Positions 16,891-23,931 of a DNA stretch of 25,463 nt are shown piece by piece. The DNA lies in the IMG/VR virus record IMGVR_UViG_3300025128_000298, positions 1 to 25,463 of that record. One strand, written 5' to 3'. How positions within the stretch are numbered: position 1 is the stretch's first letter; the number at the start of each line of letters is the position of its first letter. Position numbers and translations under genes: made by a program. Origin of the DNA: a virus. The notes beneath the pieces are model-generated. The model searched no databases, had not been told where the DNA came from, and worked only from the letters and a program-made list of their open reading frames with translations.

Positions 16891-17365
16891 GTTTAGACTG
16901 AGACTCCATGAATCTTTTGAAGATGCTTGAACAAACTTCTTTTGCGTATTTTCCACAAAAAATGAATGGAACGTCGTATTTCTTTTGTAGCTCTAGTATT
17001 CTCTTTAAAAAAAACGGACCTCTTACTTTCATGTATTTTCTTTTGTACGCCGGTATTTTGCTTCCTTTTGGAAACTCTACGACATCTTTCATTTCAAACT
17101 CTAGTAAAACGTATCTCCATGGAAAGTCAAGCATTCTCTCAAGCTCCCTTTCGAATCTTGGCTGTGTTATGTTTGTGGCTAATTCTGACACGTTTCCTTT
17201 TCTTTCTATGCATATGTGATTTTCATACCCATACAAAGTATAGTCTCCAGTCTTTATTGTCTGTTCTTCTGTGCCAGCGCAATAACCAGACTGAGTAAAT
17301 TCCCATCCGTCTTTTTCTCTAGTGTCTCTGTATACTAGATAAGGGTCGTATTTTTCTTTGGACAT
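16874..17365 (-). CDS. ERCC4-type nuclease
   Basis: 163 aa starting MSKEKYDPYLVYRDTREKDG. It contains the XPF/ERCC4 nuclease signature: DTRE (Asp14, Arg16, Glu17), GDYTL (40-44) and IERKGNVSEL (53-62, the ERKxxxD-type core with a Ser in place of the last acidic residue), followed by RFERELERM. Such small phage nucleases are structure-specific or restriction-like enzymes acting on branched or damaged DNA. Here it sits directly before TerL, overlapping its start by 17 nt, and overlaps the dehydratase stop by 31 nt. A role in resolving branched concatemers before packaging is a reasonable inference. No helicase or HhH domain is fused. Confidence 0.8.
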   Translation of the reverse strand: MSKEKYDPYLVYRDTREKDGWEFTQSGYCAGTEEQTIKTGDYTLYGYENHICIERKGNVSELATNITQPRFERELERMLDFPWRYVLLEFEMKDVVEFPKGSKIPAYKRKYMKVRGPFFLKRILELQKKYDVPFIFCGKYAKEVCSSIFKRFMESQSKHDSKK

Positions 17366-18402
17366 GATTTGCTTATGTCGTGCTCTACCATTCTTTTAAC
17401 CATTTCATTGAAGGGTGTTTCTACGGTCCATCCAATCTCATTCTTTGCTTTGTTGGCGTCTCCGTGTAAAAACTCTACCTCCGCAGGCCTATAAAATTTA
17501 GGGTCAACAACAACTAGGTTTTCCCATTCTTTTATGCCTATAAAGTCAAAAGCTATTCTAACAAAATCCCTAACGGTTCTGCTAGTTCCGGTAGCTATAA
17601 CATAATCCTCTGCTTGTTCTTGTTGTAACATCATCCACATCGCCTTGACATAATCTGGAGCATAACCCCAATCTCTGGCCGCGTCCAAATTTCCTAGCCG
17701 CAGTTTTGGAAAACTTTCCTCTGGATTCATTACAGAAAGTATATTGTCTGGGTCAGAAACTGCGTCGAATGGTTTGTTTTCACCGGTCATCCAGCTTCTA
17801 AATTCAGCCACCCATTTCGTAATCTTTCTGCTTACAAACTTCTCGCCTCGTCTTTCACTCTCATGATTAAACAAAATACCGCTACAAGCGTACATACCAT
17901 ATGCTTCTCTGTATATTCTAACCTTATGGTGGGACGCAAGCTTTGCTATAGCGTATGGAGATTGCGGTTCAAAGGGAGTCGTTTCTCTTTGATACCCGTC
18001 AGGGTCAACAGAGCTTCCAAACATTTCAGACGTACTAGCTTGATAAAATTTAGCATTAAAAGAATGCCTTCTAACTGATTCAATAATGTTCAACGGACCT
18101 TCTGCATCAACCCTCCATGTATGCAGCGGTTCGTTAAAAGACGTAGCTACATGAGACTGAGCCGCAAGGTTATAAACTTCGTCTGGCTGAAAGTCGTTAA
18201 TAATCGAAGACACACTGATGAAATCAGTTACGTCTCCTTCGATTAGAGTAAAGTCTTTATTCTCTACTAGGTGCTTTAATCTTTCTGTGTTGTTTGTGCT
18301 TGCCCTGCGATTAACCCCAAGAACCTTGTATCCTTTTTCTAAAAGAAGTTCAGACAGATAAGAGCCGTCTTGTCCTGTAACCCCAAATATAATAGCTTTC
18401 AT
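17335..18402 (-). CDS. gmd: GDP-mannose 4,6-dehydratase
   Basis: 355 aa, full length for the family. The NAD(P)-binding motif is GVTGQDGSYL (7-16). The active-site set is STSEMFG (123-129) and Tyr150/Lys154 of YAIAK, and the family hallmark GILFNHESERRGEKFV lies at 175-190. The enzyme converts GDP-mannose to GDP-4-keto-6-deoxymannose, precursor of GDP-fucose, GDP-rhamnose or aminosugars. The ATG abuts the sulfotransferase stop (TAAATG) with AAGGA upstream. The gene stands between candidate small and large terminase genes, an unusual place for sugar metabolism. It may remodel host surface polysaccharide or supply sugar for virion glycans. No epimerase-reductase gene is visible here to complete the path. 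Confidence 0.95.
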   Translation of the reverse strand: MKAIIFGVTGQDGSYLSELLLEKGYKVLGVNRRASTNNTERLKHLVENKDFTLIEGDVTDFISVSSIINDFQPDEVYNLAAQSHVATSFNEPLHTWRVDAEGPLNIIESVRRHSFNAKFYQASTSEMFGSSVDPDGYQRETTPFEPQSPYAIAKLASHHKVRIYREAYGMYACSGILFNHESERRGEKFVSRKITKWVAEFRSWMTGENKPFDAVSDPDNILSVMNPEESFPKLRLGNLDAARDWGYAPDYVKAMWMMLQQEQAEDYVIATGTSRTVRDFVRIAFDFIGIKEWENLVVVDPKFYRPAEVEFLHGDANKAKNEIGWTVETPFNEMVKRMVEHDISKSCPKKNTTLI

Positions 18403-19122
18403 TTAGTCCATATCCTTATGTAGTTCGATTTCTTCACCGTATATTTCATGTATGAGTTTTAAGTCTTCTTCGTCATAATAATCAAAATAATTAAAATTTT
18501 CGCTTGTGTTTTGCATTAAAATAGAGAGTGAGTTTGTAGGATTTCTAGGGTCTTGATTGTCTTTCATAAATCCTGGAGGTCCGATAGTCTTTTTGAACTT
18601 ATCCCACTCTTTGTTAATTTTGTCAAAATTTAAAATTTTACAAGATGCTTCCGCCCCATCTATTGTTTTAGTCCACCAGTCAAGTTTTTCAATGCTGTGT
18701 ACGTCAAGGATTATCTTTTCATTTTCATCATAAACCTTATTATCTTTAATATTGGTAAAATCTTCATTGAAATATTTTTTTATGTTTTTCAAATAAGTTT
18801 TAAAATCTGTTGGTAGTATATCTTTGTTGGAAATCGACTGTTGATGAAGACTATAGTGGGTGCTTGCTATTCTTTCTATCGGGTTTCTTAGTACGAAGAA
18901 TATAGTATACTTTTTTGCTTCCCACGATGAAATTTGCATTTCTCTTAAATTTTGAAAAATAGGAAAAGAATACTTTTCATAGTGATACTCAAATCCTCTA
19001 TACCCTTTCTTTGCAAATTTTTGCCAAGACCTGAAATACAATTTTAGCAAAACCTGTTGTATGCTAGCTCCCGCTGCTCTGGGTATGTGTAAGAAAATTA
19101 AATCAAGCTCTTTACTAATCAT
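18403..19122 (-). CDS. Sulfotransferase (carbohydrate-type, PAPS-dependent)
   Basis: 239 aa from the ATG at 19122 (MISKELDLIFLHIPRAAG), which overlaps the previous stop by 8 nt. The 5'-phosphosulfate loop is HIPRAAGAS (12-20), with Arg where many relatives have Lys; Arg also occurs in bacterial members. The 3'-phosphate motif is VLRNPIERIAS (77-87). The remainder is lysine- and aromatic-rich (KKYFNEDF, NYFDYYDEEDL). No signal peptide or membrane helix is present, so it acts in the cytoplasm, probably moving sulfate from PAPS to a sugar. The next gene makes a deoxyhexose precursor, so sulfation of a fucose- or rhamnose-containing glycan is a possible joint product. This gene is more AT-rich than its neighbours, which suggests separate acquisition. 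Confidence 0.75.
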   Translation of the reverse strand: MISKELDLIFLHIPRAAGASIQQVLLKLYFRSWQKFAKKGYRGFEYHYEKYSFPIFQNLREMQISSWEAKKYTIFFVLRNPIERIASTHYSLHQQSISNKDILPTDFKTYLKNIKKYFNEDFTNIKDNKVYDENEKIILDVHSIEKLDWWTKTIDGAEASCKILNFDKINKEWDKFKKTIGPPGFMKDNQDPRNPTNSLSILMQNTSENFNYFDYYDEEDLKLIHEIYGEEIELHKDMD

Positions 19123-19924
19123 TTTCTTCTTGCTCCCCTTCAAGCTCTGCTTCTGGCGTAAGCCATACTTTATCAACCTCACCATCAGCAAAAACCATCT
19201 CCTGCTTCATTTGCCCCTGTTTCGTTTTTGCTGCCTCATACACTAATCCGGTCATTCTTCCCTCAGTTTCACGCATCTTCTGCTCATCAAGAAGCTTAAT
19301 AAGTGCAAATATATTCTTACCTGATTCTTCCACAGTTTTAAGCCGCTCATTTCTCGTTGCCTTGAGGTCTTTGAATTTTCCGTCTTTTGTTTTCTTAATT
19401 TCATTTATCTCTTTTGTGTAAGCCTCGGATGTCCCTCGAAGCTGGACTATCGTACGCAAAGCATTGGTCATGAAGTCGGTGTCACGGTCATCCATGTCCT
19501 TCTCCCTCTCTTCTGCTAGAAGCTTCTCGTTCTCTCTTATTTCCTCTAATATGTTCTTTTTCTGCTCCAAAGCTCGATGCAGCAATATGTCTTCAATTAT
19601 AACATCCTTCATCATTATCTCGTCAGTCGCAGTAACGCCCTGATGAAAGAATTGGGAATAGAGAGAAGCCCAACTGTTTTCAAACGTTTCTATTTCGTCA
19701 TTTAACAAGCTTTTTTTAACGGTTGACCAGAAATGCTTTGAATGAAGCTGGGATATGTATGTTTGCAGCTCTATATTAGCGTTCTCTTGAGGCGCAACGC
19801 TTCTTCTTTGCGTAATTGCTTCAACGCTTCTGTCGAGCTTTACCGCTATTTGAGAGTCTGTCATGCTTGACAAATTGGCGTCTATGTAAGCTATTTCTTC
19901 TTTGCTAAGTCGACCAGTCTTCAT
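19115..19924 (-). CDS. HTH and coiled-coil protein, candidate small terminase subunit
   Basis: 269 aa starting MKTGRLSKEEIAYIDANL, with its ATG inside the end of the sigma gene (20-nt overlap) and a GGTGGAAG just before it. Residues about 5-40 form a Myb/SANT- or TerS-like helix-turn-helix (LSKEEIAYIDANLSSMTDSQ, then IAVKLDRSVEAITQRR). The rest is almost wholly helical with strong charged heptads (KKNILEEIRENEKLLAEERE; about 180-225) and an acidic C-terminus. The DNA-binding N-terminus, oligomerising coiled coil and position in the packaging operon upstream of TerL fit a small terminase. The three intervening genes (sulfotransferase, dehydratase, nuclease) make the pairing less direct. A transcription factor is the alternative. 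Confidence 0.5.
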   Translation of the reverse strand: MKTGRLSKEEIAYIDANLSSMTDSQIAVKLDRSVEAITQRRSVAPQENANIELQTYISQLHSKHFWSTVKKSLLNDEIETFENSWASLYSQFFHQGVTATDEIMMKDVIIEDILLHRALEQKKNILEEIRENEKLLAEEREKDMDDRDTDFMTNALRTIVQLRGTSEAYTKEINEIKKTKDGKFKDLKATRNERLKTVEESGKNIFALIKLLDEQKMRETEGRMTGLVYEAAKTKQGQMKQEMVFADGEVDKVWLTPEAELEGEQEEND

Positions 19925-20540
19925 CTTCCACCATTTTTTTGCTGTAGTGTTCTGCGATGATAATTTTTATTTGTTGTATTAACTTTTCTCGCCTTGCCTT
20001 CGGAACGCTAACGCCCTCCATAAATCTTCTGTAGTCAGAGCGGATTGACGCAGGGACATGTTCATTTAAAATCTCTATTACATCAGATGACAGTATATTC
20101 ATTTCTATATCAAAAGTAAAAGATGCGTCAACCGTATGAATTTCGGTAACGTCAAATGGCTCCATCAAGCTTTTTTTAGCAACGTTCCTTTTGACCCAGT
20201 TTGAGTATTTTTTACAATCCAATCTATTGGCAGAATCATTTTTACACAACTTACACTCGCATATGGGGGGCTCTAGCCTTGTTAGTTGTTTTCTCCGCAT
20301 ATTTAAAAAACGCCATCTAACGTGAGTCTTGAGGAAGGTCAGTAATGCATCTCCGACCTCCTCTTGGCAAGACTTGTCAAAATTAAAAGAGTCAAGGGCT
20401 TCCAAACAAAAGATGGTGCCTTCTTGCTTCATATCCTCTGTATCAAAGTATCCAAATTTAAAGCTAGGCGCAAGGTACACAACCGTCTTTTGTATAATCT
20501 GAAGAACCTCCTGCTCTGTCAGACCTTTTGGCACTTTCAT
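19905..20540 (-). CDS. Phage sigma factor, candidate late sigma
   Basis: 211 aa from the ATG at 20540 (MKVPKGLTEQEVLQ); an in-frame TTG 24 nt upstream overlaps the previous gene. Residues 33-84 match sigma70 region 2: DTEDMKQEGTIFCLEALDSF, then LLTFLKTHVRWRFLNMRRKQ, which carry core-binding and -10 recognition. An insert follows with CECKLC and a fourth Cys (Cys94, 96, 99, 109), a possible metal site. The C-terminus (about 160-200, IRSDYRRFMEGVSVPKARRE) is compatible with a reduced region 4. It is the second gene after a host-type promoter, while virion genes downstream carry a different motif. That arrangement fits a phage-encoded late sigma comparable in role to T4 gp55. No sequence-level match to gp55 is claimed. 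Confidence 0.7.
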   Translation of the reverse strand: MKVPKGLTEQEVLQIIQKTVVYLAPSFKFGYFDTEDMKQEGTIFCLEALDSFNFDKSCQEEVGDALLTFLKTHVRWRFLNMRRKQLTRLEPPICECKLCKNDSANRLDCKKYSNWVKRNVAKKSLMEPFDVTEIHTVDASFTFDIEMNILSSDVIEILNEHVPASIRSDYRRFMEGVSVPKARREKLIQQIKIIIAEHYSKKMVEDEDWST

Positions 20541-20544
20541 ACGC

Positions 20545-20751
20545 TTAGTCTTTTTTATCTTCAATAGTATTTGCCTTAATTATCTCCTCGGCCTCACTTT
20601 TCTCAGGGTCGGGAACGTCAAGCTCGTCATCAGTTTTTTTCTTGCTTTCTTCCGCCTCTGTAGTGTATAATAATGAAGGGGTAAGTTTTCCATCGTCAGT
20701 GGAATTAATTTTGCCATCTTGGTTGAGACGTAAGTTAAAGTTCAAATTCAT
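20545..20751 (-). CDS. Small acidic protein of unknown function
   Basis: 68 aa from the ATG at 20751 (MNLNFNLRLNQDGKINST), chosen because GGAG lies about 8 nt upstream and the transcript from the 20785-20814 promoter would begin just before it. The C-terminal two thirds are highly charged and probably disordered (ESKKKTDDELDVPDPEKSEA). It is the first gene of the leftward operon and stops 4 nt before the sigma ATG. A co-activator or anti-sigma partner for the next gene would fit this place, but nothing in the sequence proves it. Confidence 0.5.
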   Translation of the reverse strand: MNLNFNLRLNQDGKINSTDDGKLTPSLLYTTEAEESKKKTDDELDVPDPEKSEAEEIIKANTIEDKKD

Positions 20752-20784
20752 GCTATTTCTCCGAAGAATAAAAGTGGACATTAT

Positions 20785-20814
20785 ATTATACCCTAAAAAA
20801 TGAAAAAAAGTCAA
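20785..20814 (-). promoter_or_regulatory. Sigma70-type promoter of the leftward operon
   Basis: The minus strand reads TTGACT (809-814 of the 20-kb block), an 18-nt T-rich spacer, then TATAAT (20785-20790). It lies about 35 nt before the ATG at 20751. It differs clearly from the TGGTGTATAAATA motif, so it should be read by the host polymerase and would start expression of the phage sigma gene. Confidence 0.8.
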
Positions 20815-20829
20815 TAAGTGAGGAAAATT

Positions 20830-21051
20830 ATGAATAAGGTTTGGAGTGAAGCGGAAAAGCAGTTTATCAGAGATTCAGCGGGAAAGTTGACAGATGAGGC
20901 TGGAGCGATAGAATTAAGTAAGGTTTGTGGAAGAATCATCACTGTTAATGCTTGGAGAAAGCAGAGACAGAAGATGGGTATAAAAAAGAACCCTGGTAGA
21001 GGAATTTGTTCCGTAAAGAAAGAGGAAGACGTATGCGAAGGTTCACCATAG
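20830..21051 (+). CDS. Small HTH-like DNA-binding protein
   Basis: 73 aa from the ATG at 20830 (MNKVWSEAEKQFIRDSAG); GTGAGG lies about 7 nt before it. Residues 5-50 look like a Myb/SANT-type or TerS-like helix-turn-helix: W-S-E-A-E-K-x-F-I, KLTDEAGAIELSKVCGR, then ITVNAWRKQRQKMGI, which would be the recognition helix. The layout resembles the N-terminus of the protein at 19115-19924. The tail is basic then acidic. It is divergent from the leftward operon, close to its promoter, so it could regulate that region. No clear promoter for this gene itself is visible. Confidence 0.55.
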   Translation: MNKVWSEAEKQFIRDSAGKLTDEAGAIELSKVCGRIITVNAWRKQRQKMGIKKNPGRGICSVKKEEDVCEGSP

Positions 21052-21692
21052 AGGTAATTATATTCACACTGATATCTATGTTATGTTTCAGTGCATTTGG
21101 TCAGGATTGGCAAGATGAGGAACATGTGTGGAATGAGGAAAAGGGAGAGTGGGAAGTAAAGAATAAGGCCGGTGGTAGAATCACTAACACTGATACTCAA
21201 ATACAGTCAAATATAACATCTAGACCTTTTGAGGGGCAGCCTTGGGAAAAATACCTGTCTAAGAACGTAAAGTATGGTAGAAGGGCTCCTACCGAATGGG
21301 AACTTAATGAGGCTCAAAGAAAGCTGTGGGCAAATCAAGTTATAAAGCAAAGAGGGGCTCAGAAGGCTCAAGAAAGGCGAAACATTATAGCTCATAGAAG
21401 AGCCACAGGCTGGTATGCAGACAGAAGAAATGCGGGCCTTCAGCAAGGAGCCGGTGCGTATAATATGCACATGCAAACATTGAATAATGTAAATTATGGC
21501 TCGTATCAGCACAATGATGGGTGCGCCCCCAGAAGAGGGGCTCAGTACGCTATACCCAGAATGCCTACTTACAATAATTATCCAAAGCGTCCATCATATC
21601 AGGTACGAACATATACTAAGATGACATATACTAATCAGTATGTTGGCGATACCAAAGTAAGAGACAACGCTTACCCTAATTCAAATAGATAA
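21033..21692 (+). CDS. Secreted basic protein of unknown function
   Basis: 219 aa from the ATG at 21033 (MRRFTIEVIIFTLISMLC), with AGAGGA about 6 nt before it and a 19-nt overlap with the upstream gene. Residues 1-23 are a typical Sec signal peptide with likely cleavage after AFG. The mature part has a Trp/Glu-rich start (DWQDEEHVWNEEKGEWEVKN), a helical basic centre (NEAQRKLWANQVIKQRG, RRNIIAHRR) and a Tyr/Asn/Pro/Arg-rich C-terminus. I do not recognise a family. It would act in the periplasm, envelope or outside the cell. The row of exported neighbours suggests a joint envelope-directed function. Confidence 0.65.
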   Translation: MRRFTIEVIIFTLISMLCFSAFGQDWQDEEHVWNEEKGEWEVKNKAGGRITNTDTQIQSNITSRPFEGQPWEKYLSKNVKYGRRAPTEWELNEAQRKLWANQVIKQRGAQKAQERRNIIAHRRATGWYADRRNAGLQQGAGAYNMHMQTLNNVNYGSYQHNDGCAPRRGAQYAIPRMPTYNNYPKRPSYQVRTYTKMTYTNQYVGDTKVRDNAYPNSNR

Positions 21693-21693
21693 T

Positions 21694-21709
21694 TGGTGTA
21701 TAAATAGTA
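21694..21709 (+). promoter_or_regulatory. Late-type promoter motif on the plus strand
   Basis: The plus strand reads TGGTGTATAAATAGTA, the same TGGTG-TATAAATA as at 9255-9270 but in the opposite orientation. The ATG at 21712 lies only about 6 nt past the box, so a T4-like start site would give a leaderless or nearly leaderless message. Confidence 0.65.
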
Positions 21710-21711
21710 TC

Positions 21712-22665
21712 ATGCCAATACCAAAAAGAGAAAAGGGCGAAGAAGCCCAAAAGTTCATGGGTCGATGTATGACCTCTGAAACAATGCAACAAGAGTACCC
21801 CGAACAGAAGCAGCGGGTTGCTGTGTGTACGGCTCAATCTAGAGCTGCTGCAGATAAACTTAATTTTGCAGAAATGTTCGGCGATGAGTTTGTGTACGCC
21901 GAATACGAAAAAGACTGTGAATGTGGAGAAGTAGAAGAACTCACCGAATCTAACTTCGTTGTTCCAGAAGAATCAGACTATGAGGATTTTGGAGAAGAGG
22001 TTGAGGAGGTTTCCGCAGACGGTCTTTGGGATAACATCCGTAAGAAGAAAGAGCGAGAGGGTAAGAATTATAAGCCCGCAAAGAAGGGCGATAAAGACCG
22101 ACCAGACCCCAAAGCTTGGAAGAAAGCTCAACAAGCAAAAGGAGAGTCCGTCGATTTGCTTGTAAAGCCCGGCGAGGATTACGTGATAAAACAAGACGTA
22201 AAAGAATACCTCAGAGGTTTGCTTATAGCCATCAACGAAGACAGTAGTTATGAAATTGCTTACTGGTATGATAAATTAGAGCCATATCCAATAGAGGTGA
22301 TAATTGACGGTAAATCAATAGCAAAAGACGCAAAAACGATTAAATTAAACTTTCATCCTGAGATAGATAAGGCAGATGCTTTGCAGAAGGATGAATTAGT
22401 GCGATATGAACTAAATTTCGCAGCAAAATATCAGGGTAGAACCGTCAAGCTAAATAAGCCGTTCAGAACTCCTGGCGGGCCAAAGAAGCGTTCGGTTTAT
22501 GTAAAGAATCAAAAGGGTAACGTCGTAAAGGTTAATTTTGGCGACCCTAACATGAAGATTAAAAAAAGCGACCCTGCACGGAGAAGGAATTTTAGAGCGA
22601 GACACAATTGTGATAACCCAGGACCTAAATGGAAGGCACGATATTGGTCGTGTAAAGCATGGTAA
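21712..22665 (+). CDS. Conserved multi-module phage protein (late gene)
   Basis: 317 aa starting MPIPKREKGEEAQKFMGRCM. Residues 1-45 hold a small module (FMGRCMTSETMQQEYPEQKQ, then RVAVC) seen at the front of many phage proteins. Residues about 100-140 have the motif GLWDNIRKKKEREG followed by PDPKAWKKAQ, another widespread phage segment. The C-terminal 45 residues (FGDPNMKIKKSDPARRRNF, then RARHNCDNPGPK and ARYWSCKAW) form a conserved Cys/Arg-rich domain. In between is an acidic region and a beta-rich stretch. Such module sets recur in phage virion or DNA-associated proteins of unknown role. No Shine-Dalgarno is present upstream, in contrast to most neighbours. Confidence 0.6.
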   Translation: MPIPKREKGEEAQKFMGRCMTSETMQQEYPEQKQRVAVCTAQSRAAADKLNFAEMFGDEFVYAEYEKDCECGEVEELTESNFVVPEESDYEDFGEEVEEVSADGLWDNIRKKKEREGKNYKPAKKGDKDRPDPKAWKKAQQAKGESVDLLVKPGEDYVIKQDVKEYLRGLLIAINEDSSYEIAYWYDKLEPYPIEVIIDGKSIAKDAKTIKLNFHPEIDKADALQKDELVRYELNFAAKYQGRTVKLNKPFRTPGGPKKRSVYVKNQKGNVVKVNFGDPNMKIKKSDPARRRNFRARHNCDNPGPKWKARYWSCKAW

Positions 22666-22668
22666 AAT

Positions 22669-22986
22669 ATGAATAAGATTATTTTGTTTTTAGTGGTATT
22701 TTTTATTGCTTCTATTGCTTCGGCTCAAGGAGTAAATTTGCGTCAGCAAAAGCAGATTGATGCGTATTACAAAAGCGTTTTGCCAGGATATGTCGGAGGT
22801 CCTACCTTTGCGGTTCCTGGTTATGGTGGAAAATTCACTGGAGACATGCGGGTGAGCCGAGTTGGGCCAGCCGTGACTATTAATCGTTATCCTAGAAGAA
22901 GAAGGGTATATTATCGACCCCAGGTTATGCAGCAACCCAACCCGTATTGGTTTGGAACTCCTGGGTATTTTGTTCCGTTTAGATAA
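22669..22986 (+). CDS. Small secreted basic protein
   Basis: 105 aa starting MNKIILFLVVFFIASIAS, 3 nt after the previous stop. Residues 1-19 are a signal peptide with likely cleavage after ASA (SAQG). The mature chain is Tyr-, Pro- and Arg-rich with little predicted regular structure (NRYPRRRRVYYRPQVMQQPN, then PYWFGTPGYFVPF). Size and composition resemble small exported, possibly envelope-bound peptides. No known lysis or toxin motif is visible. It probably shares transcripts with the upstream gene, since no separate ribosome site is evident. Confidence 0.6.
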   Translation: MNKIILFLVVFFIASIASAQGVNLRQQKQIDAYYKSVLPGYVGGPTFAVPGYGGKFTGDMRVSRVGPAVTINRYPRRRRVYYRPQVMQQPNPYWFGTPGYFVPFR

Positions 22987-23006
22987 ATTTATCATGAGGG
23001 GGGGAG

Positions 23007-23168
23007 ATGAATTTAAATATACGATGGACACCAGCACCGTCTGGTGACAGTCGCTTTGTAAGAAAAATGCAAATAAATGTAAGCGAAAGCGGCATTATTA
23101 AGCCTGGCTCTTACGAGATTGAAACAAAAGGTAATGTTATATACTGGGATTTAAGAGATAATAAATGA
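23007..23168 (+). CDS. Small hypothetical protein (53 aa)
   Basis: An open frame begins MNLNIRWTPAPSGDSRFV and ends EIETKGNVIYWDLRDNK. It fills the gap between two larger genes. The run GAGGGGGGGAG directly before the ATG is a strong ribosome site, and the stop overlaps the next ATG (ATGA), the classic coupled junction. The product is short and beta-rich without a signal peptide. I do not recognise it. Position, spacing and ribosome site support it as real. Confidence 0.6.
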   Translation: MNLNIRWTPAPSGDSRFVRKMQINVSESGIIKPGSYEIETKGNVIYWDLRDNK

Positions 23169-23431
23169 AAAAATTATATGGATTGCATATTGGTATAGTT
23201 TTAGCAATAATAATTGCGCTAATTAGCCTGATAATGCTTTGGGCTCCGCCAGCAGATGCGGCCGACAGAAGAAGTAATCCGTATAAATCAGAAGAAATAT
23301 ATAAGAGAAGGCAAAGAATACAACAAAAAGGAAACATTAATAACTTTTACCAGCGGCCTGTAAGGGTTGAGTGGGCTCTAATAAACGGGCGTGCTAGAAT
23401 GGTTATTTTTTTTAACAGAAACAGGGGTTAG
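23165..23431 (+). CDS. Small membrane-anchored or secreted basic protein
   Basis: 88 aa starting MKKLYGLHIGIVLAIIIA. A hydrophobic segment (about 7-27, GIVLAIIIALISLIMLWAPP) is followed by ADAAD, a plausible signal-peptidase site, then an Arg/Lys/Tyr-rich chain (DRRSNPYKSEEIYKRRQRIQ). It ends VEWALINGRARMVIFFNR. Whether it stays anchored or is cleaved is open. It is translationally coupled to the 53-aa protein through ATGA. Confidence 0.6.
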   Translation: MKKLYGLHIGIVLAIIIALISLIMLWAPPADAADRRSNPYKSEEIYKRRQRIQQKGNINNFYQRPVRVEWALINGRARMVIFFNRNRG

Positions 23432-23435
23432 GTAA

Positions 23436-23897
23436 ATGGCGTCTACAGTATCCGCTTCTACGTTGACCGTAACTGTAACAGAGCAGATTACATTAAACAA
23501 CGCTTCTTATAATCAGAATGTAGTAAAGACAATAAGCGGAATTAGAAACTATTCAAAAAGAGTGTACACTGTCGCTGGCAGTGGTATTAATAAATCTCAC
23601 GCTATAGCTGAATTTGTGCCTCTCGAAAGCGGGCAGAAGTATTCGATAGAAGACCTGCGATATTTCAGGCTTACAAATTTAGATGACAGAAATAATATAA
23701 CTATAGCTCTTTCTTCGGCTAGCTCGGCGGCTGGAATAGAATGCACGCCCAAGTCTTCTGTGGTTTTGTTTGACAAGAGGGTTGGTTCGTCTTCCAGTAA
23801 GTCGCCTATAGCTACAACGAAAAGTCTAGATACAGTTTATGTTGTAAACCCACAGATAAGTGGAGTGGATGTAGAGGTCGTAGTTGCAACTAAGTAG
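23436..23897 (+). CDS. Small beta-rich virion protein, probable
   Basis: 153 aa starting MASTVSASTLTVTVTEQI, with AGGGGTTAGG before the ATG. It is alternating beta strands throughout with LTNLDDRNNITIAL near residues 80-93 and a C-terminal VDVEVVVATK. The N-terminal S-T-L-T-V-T-V-T-E pattern followed by 'Y-F-R-L-T-N-L-D' is one I associate with small structural proteins of aquatic phages; their exact place in the virion is not established. No signal peptide or enzymatic residues are seen. It stands apart from the leftward structural block. Confidence 0.5.
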   Translation: MASTVSASTLTVTVTEQITLNNASYNQNVVKTISGIRNYSKRVYTVAGSGINKSHAIAEFVPLESGQKYSIEDLRYFRLTNLDDRNNITIALSSASSAAGIECTPKSSVVLFDKRVGSSSSKSPIATTKSLDTVYVVNPQISGVDVEVVVATK

Positions 23898-23931
23898 GAT
23901 TTTTAGATAGGGACATTTGGAAGCTTATATA

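Noticed and set aside
20760-20830. Plus-strand promoter for the HTH gene at 20830
   Set aside because: TATATT/TATTAT sequences occur but no -35 box lies at a usable distance.
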